Positions 6,177-11,625 of a stretch of 11,625 bases of DNA are shown in pieces (the first letter of the stretch is position 1; each line of letters begins with the position of its first letter). Position numbers and translations under genes: made by a program. Source of the DNA: Betaproteobacteria bacterium (GTDB lineage: Bacteria; Pseudomonadota; Gammaproteobacteria; Burkholderiales; Burkholderiaceae_C); contig RFNL01000395.1 in the NCBI GenBank assembly GCA_009927195.1, positions 1 to 11,625 of the forward strand, given 5' to 3'. The notes beneath the pieces were generated by a model. The model saw nothing but the letters and a program-made list of their open reading frames with translations, did no database searches and had not been told where the DNA came from.

Positions 6177-7367
6177 ATGTTACAAGATAAGGTTTCGTCA
6201 GTCTCTCAAACTCCGCGTGTTGATTCAGCTGAATCATTCATGTATTCCTTTGGTAAACCATCCATGGGCTTTGTCAACTCCGCCCTGGCCCGTCAATTAG
6301 AAAAAGAATTGACACTGGCGATGGATGTGATCAACCAAAATGCAAGCCTTGAAGACTTGATAAAGCTCCAAAACCAGCATCAAAAAGGCCATAAAGATTT
6401 TCATTCAGCTCAGCCATCTTCCCGGCCTCATGCTGTGATCAATGACTTGCACCCAGCCAAATCGGTCAGTCAACCCATTATCAAACCTGAAAAAACAACT
6501 TCACCCGCCAAAGCAAACACCGATAGCGCAGGAAACACACTGCTTTTTGAAATTGGGCAGGTTTTATTTGAAAAAGGCGATGATGCTGATAGTTTGATGA
6601 TCATTATGGATGGTGAAGTCATTATTTACGATCCCGAAACCAATAAAGAAATTGCCACCATTGGTAAAGGCGTTTCCTTTGGAGAGCAAGCTTTATTACA
6701 AGGAGGCATGCGAAGCGCTTCAGCGCGTGCCAAAACACTGGTCACTTGTTTGCAAATTCCAACAGAACCACTTCGACAGATATTGAAAGCTGACTCGGGC
6801 ATATTGACTTGCACCATTGAGGCTTTGTTATTGCAATTGAACATGACCAATCAAATATCAAGATTGTCAGATTCTTCACAAGCCATTCAGACCTATGAGG
6901 TCATGAAAAAAAATGATATGTCAACGCTTCAAGTTCAAAAAATGTTGGACGAAATGAAGGTGTCAGAAAACTATAAAGATTTGAAAAGCCAGGAATATAT
7001 TTTTTACAGTTTGCTGGCTTCAGACAAAATGGTCACAACCTTTCAGCAGGCTGGGAATGTTTTCGCCTCTCCTGACATTGAACACAGTGGGGCGGGTATT
7101 ATTTTGATCGATGGCCATATTGAAGCGCGGATTGGTAAAAACAAAATTTTTCACCTGGGACCGGGTAGCGTGCTTGGACTGGCAGAGGGATTGAAAGATG
7201 AGCCTTGTCCTTGGACTTTGAAAGCATTGGATCATGTCACAATGCTCAATGTTTCCATCAGCAAAGCATTGCGAGCCTTGTCTCATGCCAATTCAGGTAT
7301 TCGTGGTATTGTCAGATACACATCGGACAGGATCATCAAATTACAAGACACCTTGGAAATACTTTGA
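6177..7367 (+). CDS. Tandem cyclic-nucleotide-binding protein without DNA-binding domain
   Basis: 396 residues. The N-terminal 120 residues are a short helical part (35-70) and a disordered linker. Residues 122-220 form a cyclic-nucleotide-binding domain with a good phosphate-binding cassette: FGEQALL (E170 should hold the ribose) and R179 in MRSASA (should hold the phosphate). The residue after Arg is Ser, so cAMP versus cGMP cannot be read off. Residues about 276-390 look like a second CNB fold (IILIDGHIEARIG, FHLGPGSVLGLAEGL) but lack the cassette arginine, so it is probably a non-binding copy. No helix-turn-helix, kinase or channel domain, so it is not a CRP-type transcription factor; it may act by binding a partner, as the regulatory subunit of PKA does. 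ATG 6177 lacks a clear ribosome binding site. Receptor for the signal made and destroyed by the neighbours (inference). Confidence 0.82.
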   Translation: MLQDKVSSVSQTPRVDSAESFMYSFGKPSMGFVNSALARQLEKELTLAMDVINQNASLEDLIKLQNQHQKGHKDFHSAQPSSRPHAVINDLHPAKSVSQPIIKPEKTTSPAKANTDSAGNTLLFEIGQVLFEKGDDADSLMIIMDGEVIIYDPETNKEIATIGKGVSFGEQALLQGGMRSASARAKTLVTCLQIPTEPLRQILKADSGILTCTIEALLLQLNMTNQISRLSDSSQAIQTYEVMKKNDMSTLQVQKMLDEMKVSENYKDLKSQEYIFYSLLASDKMVTTFQQAGNVFASPDIEHSGAGIILIDGHIEARIGKNKIFHLGPGSVLGLAEGLKDEPCPWTLKALDHVTMLNVSISKALRALSHANSGIRGIVRYTSDRIIKLQDTLEIL

Positions 7368-7436
7368 CATTGACTGGTTATGAGCCGATCACCTGTGAAA
7401 TTTTTGAATTGATTCATATTTTCAGTTACGCATGAA

Positions 7437-8645
7437 ATGAGCAAGTCTGACCCTCCGTTGATTATCAGCAGTGGCACAAAGTTCAGTGTATCTGTATCCG
7501 AACACACGGGTAACGCCCAAAGACCTCAAAATCACGTTAAGTCTGGTCAGGATACAAATAAAACGCAGTCTGAATCAGTTAAAGAGCAAAAACTTACAGA
7601 CAAACCTGTAGCAGTGGTTGATGGCAAAGACATTGACCAAAATTTACAGTTCATCGATCCAGAATTGGCACCTAACGCGCCAAGTGCGACTGAAAGTTTC
7701 ATCAATTCCGCAGGTAATGACCATCAGATTCGTTTGGAAAAGGCGGAGCCAATTGACGCACTTCCAGCGGAATCAATCAATCTCGAAAATAAATCTATAG
7801 ATCCCTCGGTAATTACTGAAAATATTTCGCCGCAAGCTGGCGCTCAACAACCTGCTGATATTTTTGAATCGGCAGATAATATTCAAAAAATAAGTGCTTC
7901 CTTTTCCCAGGAAAACATACAAGCCATTCCACAATCTGATGAATCAAATAATCAACAGCGATTTTCTACCGATGCCAACCTTCCATCAGAAAATATACCT
8001 ATCACAGAAGTCAAAGCGTCAGCTGAGCGAAATTTATTGCCATCCTCTGCTGCTGAGGCCAACCACCAAACCCTGCCTGTAACGGATATCGATACCCATA
8101 AGATTCCTATCACGTCAGAAGATTTTTCAAACAACTTTCAAAAAAATCCTGGTCAATCGTCGAATACCCGCAAACAACCGCTGGCAACGCCAATTTCAGC
8201 CAAAAATGATGCACCCAATATACCCAATGGCTTGGCTGCTGCGCATCAACCACTGATCGACAAGGAAAGTATTCAAGATCATTTTGAGCGCCTGCCCTCA
8301 GATGACCATGAGCGTGATTCGTCGGGCGTGTTCAATGCCGGCTCTGCTGACAATACGGCCAACGTCGGCAATGATTCGGTGACCGGTTCGTGGGACATCG
8401 ATGCCAAAAGCAATCCAGACCCAGCGCCAACATTCAATAAGCCTGTCTCAACGGACAAGCGACAAGGCCATGCGGGTGGACCCGCCTCAATGGTCCGCCC
8501 AGCCACTCAAAGCACCGTTTCGGCGCAATCAGCCGCTCAAAAAAGAGAAGAAAGCAAGCAAGCTTTTGTGGGCAGGGTCGCTCGTTTGAAAAGGGACTTT
8601 GCGTCCATCAATACCCAACTAGACCGTCTTACTGAGAAGAAATAA
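7437..8645 (+). CDS. Disordered Asn/Gln/Ser/Pro-rich protein of unknown function
   Basis: 402 residues, no recognised domain. Residues 1-365 are low-complexity and hydrophilic, rich in Asn, Gln, Ser, Asp, Ala and Pro, with no Cys, no Tyr and a single Trp (W319). A short motif recurs: NIPIT at 186-190 and KIPIT at 222-226. The C-terminal 35 residues are different: a basic amphipathic helix (FVGRVARLKRDFASINTQLD), likely a coiled coil or docking helix. No signal peptide or membrane segment. It begins 69 bases after the CNB gene, at an ATG without a visible ribosome binding site. Base use is AT-richer in the middle part. It could be a scaffold or client of the CNB protein, or a substrate of a secretion system; neither is shown. 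The reading frame is clean over 1.2 kb, so it is a real gene, but the possible relation to the next frame (see 8623-8736) should be noted. Confidence 0.7.
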   Translation: MSKSDPPLIISSGTKFSVSVSEHTGNAQRPQNHVKSGQDTNKTQSESVKEQKLTDKPVAVVDGKDIDQNLQFIDPELAPNAPSATESFINSAGNDHQIRLEKAEPIDALPAESINLENKSIDPSVITENISPQAGAQQPADIFESADNIQKISASFSQENIQAIPQSDESNNQQRFSTDANLPSENIPITEVKASAERNLLPSSAAEANHQTLPVTDIDTHKIPITSEDFSNNFQKNPGQSSNTRKQPLATPISAKNDAPNIPNGLAAAHQPLIDKESIQDHFERLPSDDHERDSSGVFNAGSADNTANVGNDSVTGSWDIDAKSNPDPAPTFNKPVSTDKRQGHAGGPASMVRPATQSTVSAQSAAQKREESKQAFVGRVARLKRDFASINTQLDRLTEKK

Positions 8646-8736
8646 ATCAGCGCTCACCCCGCATGAAACCAAACTTAAGCTGGATAATGTACCCATCACA
8701 TCTCCACCGCTGCCTGCGTTTAAAAAGGTGAACCGC
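8646..8736 (+). other. Gap that stays open in the downstream frame
   Basis: These 91 bases separate the disordered-protein gene from the next gene. The frame of the downstream gene is open back to a TAG at 8620-8622 and reads like protein (for example ETKLKLDNVPITSPPLP), but holds no ATG or TTG, and its only GTG is at 8728. Either this is leftover coding sequence after a one-base frame change, or chance. A ribosome binding site for ATG 8737 lies at the right edge. Confidence 0.4.
8722..8728 (+). promoter_or_regulatory. Ribosome binding site deciding the ATG 8737 start
   Basis: AAAAAGG at 8722-8728 is eight bases before ATG 8737. The in-frame GTG at 8728 overlaps this element and so could not use it, which favours ATG 8737. 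Confidence 0.55.
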
Positions 8737-9552
8737 ATGACAGATCGATTGATCAATTATCGAGAGCTTTCATCCGGTGAAAAGACAGGTTTCATTGGAG
8801 ATCCACAGTTAATCACTCTGCTACCTGGGACCAAAATTTTTCGCTTGGACAGAGGTAGCTCACCAGAGTTCATTGACAAGGACACACAAATGCCTGCCCT
8901 TAGCGGTTGGTGGTCTTTGGTCAACCCCGCCCCTTACAACAGCGAGGATATGGGTGCCAAAGGCGTTTTTGAAACCGCCGTTTTGAATGGTATCGATTTC
9001 AGTTCCATGGTGCGTTACTTCAGTGCAGTCAAACTGGAATGGAACACATTGGCCAACTATGTTGAAGTCACCATTGGATCAAAAAAAATCAATGCATGGT
9101 ACGGCAAGTTTGCACCGATGTCTTTGAGCGATGGCCTTGATAAAACCAAATATCAACAATTGGCCGCTGAGGCAAAAGCGAACGACCCCAAAAGAATGCC
9201 CCAAAGCCCTCGAGAACTGAGGCACAACTTGCATTCACAAGACAAAGCGTTCTCTGGAATGTCAGAGTCTTTTCTGATGGGCCAAACAGCGGGGGCTGCC
9301 AGCCATTGGGACACCGTCGATTTGAGCAAAGCCGGAATCACTGAGGCCGAAAAACAAAAACTTGCGTTGCTCGAGGGCATGTCGCTGGGTTTGTTTGATG
9401 CATACCAACTCTTCATCCCCAATTTCAATAACTCGTATTTGGCTGGCGGTGCCTTGAGAACGTTTTTCAATGCCAAAACACAAATGAATGAACTGGCCCA
9501 ACATTTTGGCAGCTCTGCGAAACCTGATCCCCGCAGGCGTCCGCATTTTTAG
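8737..9552 (+). CDS. Unrecognised 271-residue soluble protein
   Basis: Started at ATG 8737 (271 residues) because AAAAAGG lies eight bases upstream; GTG 8728 would add three residues. I do not recognise a family. The N-terminal half is mixed alpha/beta with many aromatics (TKIFRLDRG, SGWWSLVNPAPY, VKLEWNTLANYVEVTIG, INAWYGKFAPM). The middle is polar (about 145-185), and the C-terminal half looks helical (LSKAGITEAEKQKLALLEGM, FNAKTQMNELAQHFG), ending in a basic tail (PDPRRRPHF). One could imagine a binding or enzyme fold from the conserved-looking Trp pairs, but no catalytic motif can be named. No signal peptide, membrane segment or cysteine is seen. It lies between the disordered protein and the surface lipoprotein on the same strand, and may be an output component of the signalling operon (inference). 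Confidence 0.65.
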   Translation: MTDRLINYRELSSGEKTGFIGDPQLITLLPGTKIFRLDRGSSPEFIDKDTQMPALSGWWSLVNPAPYNSEDMGAKGVFETAVLNGIDFSSMVRYFSAVKLEWNTLANYVEVTIGSKKINAWYGKFAPMSLSDGLDKTKYQQLAAEAKANDPKRMPQSPRELRHNLHSQDKAFSGMSESFLMGQTAGAASHWDTVDLSKAGITEAEKQKLALLEGMSLGLFDAYQLFIPNFNNSYLAGGALRTFFNAKTQMNELAQHFGSSAKPDPRRRPHF

Positions 9553-9608
9553 AATTTTCCAAGACAGCTTGAAGTTTCTACTTCTACGCCCCAATCAAAC
9601 GAGGCGGA

Positions 9609-11156
9609 TTGCGAAAAATTCACATGCGTCAGAAATTGACATTGATGACCTTGATGGCCTGCTTGCTGGCTTGCAGCGGTAGTGGCGGCAGTGCGGGTGG
9701 TGCTTCCAGTACTTTAGGGAGGCAAGTTCCATTTTCGACACCGGTGTATGCGGGCACGGTCGATCCACTCATAAATCCTGCCCCCTTCCATCACTTTGTG
9801 GGTGATAACTACACTGCCACAATTTCAGGCAGCGGTCAGGACTTTATTATCGTGGGGTTTCAGTCTGCTCCTACTGTTCAAAACCATGTAAATAGCCGCA
9901 TTAGCATGTTTTCCTGGAAAGAAGGTGTGCTAGTTGATGTGACATCAGCTTGGTTTCCCAATAAAACCAATGAGATATTAGGTAGTTATGCGGTCAAATT
10001 TGCAGATTTTTTTAAAAGTGGTCGAACTGATATGCTTGTCGCCCCAGGTGTAGATAATCCAGATTTAACAGGGCCAGCTTATTTGTTTATCAATAACGGC
10101 CATTCCTTTTCAAGAACTGCTATTGATCTTGGTAACTATGTCAATTCACTGGATATTGCAGTTGTTGATTTGAACGGTGACGGGTACCTGGATTTTATTA
10201 TAACGGACACTGGTTCTCACATGACTATTGGTATTAATAACAAGGTTAATAACTTTTCACTTTACAACAGCAGAAACAGCAATGGATACGCATCAGCATC
10301 AGGGAGTTTTTTAGCCGTAGGCGATTTCCTGAATAACGGTACTGTAAGCTTTGTGCTTGATGGTGGATTATATGGCAATCTTTTATACAATGGTAATAAA
10401 GTTAGCAGCGTAGGACTGTATGCCTGGAATATTGACGAAAATAATAAACTGTCGTTCACATTGATTTCAACACTTCCACAATCCAGATTTTTCTTGCCCA
10501 AGTGGAGTGCCAAAAAATTTACCGGGTATGAAAATTTAGGAATAGTTCCATTGGATATCAATGGTGATGGAAAGTTAGATGTGGCATTGTTCAGTCAGCC
10601 GGTCAAAAGTGACGATAATAACTACAGTGAAATTCAATTTTTACAAAACGAGGGCGGAGGAATTTTCAAAGATGTCACTGATGATGTGCTTTTGGGTTAC
10701 AACACTGATACAAGGGTTAGTTATATTCCTAGATTATTAGATTTTAATGGAGATGGATTGCTTGATATTCTTGCAAGTGGTGGTGATGGAGAGGGTAAAA
10801 GTTCACAATGGTTGGTAAAAAGTAAAGATGGCAAATATGTCTCAAAATGGGGTAGTGAGCTTACCGATTTTTTAACTCAAACATATCAAATGGCAGGTGG
10901 GAAAGTTTCAGGTGCAGACCACAGCAATTCAGTCAACATAATCCCAGATCCCTATGGAAATTTGCATTTGGTTACCTATGTTCAGTTTCAAGGCGATTCC
11001 AATAGAAGATTAAATGTTTACACCGCAAAATTAGGTCAACCATTGGCGAAGACGCCGGTGTTGACAGCAGTTGGTATAGCCGACCAAAATTGGCCTTACA
11101 TGATGACCTCCACAAATAATCCGGCGTTGGCATTTATCGCCATGCCTGTTAAGTAG
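9609..11156 (+). CDS. FG-GAP/VCBS repeat lipoprotein with calcium-binding loops
   Basis: 515 residues from TTG 9609. A lipoprotein signal peptide (KLTLMTLMACLLAC) has its lipidated Cys at residue 22, followed by a Gly/Ser-rich linker. The body has three D-x-N-G-D-G-x-x-D loops: DLNGDGYLD at 187-195, DINGDGKLD at 316-324 and DFNGDGLLD at 378-386. These are the Ca2+-binding loops of FG-GAP/VCBS blades, so the protein is probably a seven-bladed beta-propeller shown on the cell surface or in the periplasm, with a likely role in adhesion or ligand binding. TTG 9609 is five bases after GAGG at 9601-9604; ATG 9624 gives a shorter signal peptide and is also possible. From about 9860 onward its base composition is AT-richer than the genes before it, a possible sign of transfer or different selection. 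56 bases after the preceding gene and on the same strand. Confidence 0.82.
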   Translation: MRKIHMRQKLTLMTLMACLLACSGSGGSAGGASSTLGRQVPFSTPVYAGTVDPLINPAPFHHFVGDNYTATISGSGQDFIIVGFQSAPTVQNHVNSRISMFSWKEGVLVDVTSAWFPNKTNEILGSYAVKFADFFKSGRTDMLVAPGVDNPDLTGPAYLFINNGHSFSRTAIDLGNYVNSLDIAVVDLNGDGYLDFIITDTGSHMTIGINNKVNNFSLYNSRNSNGYASASGSFLAVGDFLNNGTVSFVLDGGLYGNLLYNGNKVSSVGLYAWNIDENNKLSFTLISTLPQSRFFLPKWSAKKFTGYENLGIVPLDINGDGKLDVALFSQPVKSDDNNYSEIQFLQNEGGGIFKDVTDDVLLGYNTDTRVSYIPRLLDFNGDGLLDILASGGDGEGKSSQWLVKSKDGKYVSKWGSELTDFLTQTYQMAGGKVSGADHSNSVNIIPDPYGNLHLVTYVQFQGDSNRRLNVYTAKLGQPLAKTPVLTAVGIADQNWPYMMTSTNNPALAFIAMPVK

Positions 11157-11337
11157 ACATATTGTGACCTGCCCGTTCTAACCAAGCAAAAACTATTTTC
11201 AAATGGACACTTGAATAAAGATGCGTTTAATTACAAAGGGGTTAGTTCAAAAGTTGTCGCAGACAAACTGGCATAAATGTGTATCATGACCGATACTTTT
11301 TGATCTTTGCCATAGTGATCATCCTTTGAGAACATTC

Positions 11338-11472
11338 ATGCGCTTACAACTGACATCGTATGTTCATCGCAACCAACTAGATAAGCTCTTGTCTATTGAA
11401 GAACTCAAAGCTGTAATGATCAAAGAGGCCAAGCGCGATGCACTGAAATGCCTTTGTAGCACAAGTCAGTAG
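11338..11472 (+). CDS. Possible small ORF, 44 residues
   Basis: MRLQLTSYVHRNQLDKLLSI begins a 44-residue frame ending with TAG at 11470-11472. The composition (Lys/Glu/Leu-rich helix in the middle, EELKAVMIKEAKRDAL) is protein-like, and a weak GAGA lies about ten bases before the ATG. It matches nothing I know. It may be a real small protein, the remnant of a larger gene, or chance. Confidence 0.25.
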   Translation: MRLQLTSYVHRNQLDKLLSIEELKAVMIKEAKRDALKCLCSTSQ

Positions 11473-11507
11473 CTTGGTAAGACGGCCTAACAAATAAATT
11501 AATTGAA

Positions 11508-11553
11508 GAATTCCAGCGCACCCGAATTCCAGTGCGCAGGAAGCCAGTGGGCA
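11508..11553. repeat. Three degenerate tandem repeats, possible IS end
   Basis: Three units follow each other: GAATTCCAGCGCA (11508-11520), GAATTCCAGTGCGCA (11524-11538) and GGAAGCCAGTGGGCA (11539-11553). On the other strand each reads TGCSCACTGGMWTTC or a shortened form. Several short repeats near one end are a habit of IS21-family elements, so this may be an IS terminus, but no transposase accompanies it. Confidence 0.45.
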
Positions 11554-11577
11554 GTTGATCCTGGCTCACTTCAATTG

Positions 11578-11596
11578 TTGTTTATCTTGTAAACAA
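11578..11596. repeat. Perfect inverted repeat, 7-base arms
   Basis: TTGTTTA-TCTTG-TAAACAA, a perfect seven-base stem with a five-base loop. It is AT-rich and has no T-run after it, so it is not a good terminator. It could be an operator for a gene beyond the window edge or part of a mobile-element end. Confidence 0.4.
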
Positions 11597-11625
11597 TCTG
11601 TGTCGTACCGTCCGAACCAAAAGTA

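Larger units (their letters stand above)
11157..11625. other. Mostly non-coding end region
   Basis: 469 bases after the lipoprotein gene without a long open frame. It holds a possible 44-codon ORF (11338-11472), a set of three degenerate tandem repeats (11508-11553) and a perfect hairpin (11578-11596). No clear rho-independent terminator follows the lipoprotein gene: the sequence after 11156 has no strong stem with a T-run. The patchwork suggests the remains of a mobile element, but no transposase sequence can be recognised. Confidence 0.45.

Noticed and set aside
9553..9600. Terminator between the 271-residue protein and the lipoprotein gene
   Set aside because: GAAGT-TTCT-ACTTC is a five-base stem without a following T-run, too weak to call.
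1..11625. CRISPR array, tRNA, rRNA, prophage or toxin-antitoxin genes
   Set aside because: No regularly spaced repeats, no cloverleaf or rRNA-like sequence, and no recognisable phage or toxin-antitoxin proteins were seen.

Overview
The window most likely comes from a Gram-negative proteobacterium, probably a betaproteobacterium. The evidence is two lipoprotein signal peptides, a periplasmic FmdE-like protein, a DUF2798-type membrane protein, and moderate base composition with several TTG starts. No RNA gene or housekeeping marker fixes the genus, so this placement is an inference.

Layout. (1) 58-252: small lipoprotein. (2) 339-926: HD-fold metalloprotein of the PhnZ/MIOX-like type, starting at TTG. 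(3) Minus strand 1751-886: a secreted FmdE-domain protein followed by a two-helix DUF2798-type membrane protein. The latter runs convergently into the end of the HD gene. (4) 1752-2013: divergent intergenic region with an AT-rich stretch and a perfect palindrome that probably holds the promoter of a long plus-strand operon. (5) 2014-7367: six signalling genes: siaB-like kinase, siaC-like phosphoprotein target, class III nucleotide cyclase, CBS-PP2C/SpoIIE phosphatase (SiaA-like catalytic domain), class I cyclic-nucleotide phosphodiesterase, and a protein with one good and one degenerate cyclic-nucleotide-binding domain. (6) 7437-9552: two genes I do not recognise, an almost wholly disordered protein and a 271-residue soluble protein. 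(7) 9609-11156: an FG-GAP/VCBS calcium-loop lipoprotein, AT-richer than its neighbours. (8) 11157-11625: mostly non-coding, with a possible 44-codon ORF, three degenerate tandem repeats and a perfect hairpin; it could be an insertion-sequence remnant.

The main point is region 5. In Pseudomonas aeruginosa the Sia pathway is a partner switch: kinase SiaB phosphorylates SiaC, membrane phosphatase SiaA dephosphorylates it, and unphosphorylated SiaC activates the c-di-GMP synthase SiaD. Here the SiaD place is taken by a class III cyclase with a complete active site and adenine-type specificity residues. The phosphatase carries a soluble CBS-like sensor instead of a membrane-HAMP sensor. The operon also encodes its own cNMP-degrading enzyme and its own cNMP receptor. 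Read together, these genes form a self-contained synthesis, degradation and sensing circuit, probably for cAMP, gated by protein phosphorylation. The receptor has no DNA-binding domain, so its output is probably protein-protein, with the disordered protein, the 271-residue protein and the surface lipoprotein as candidate effectors. The last step is inference from gene order only.
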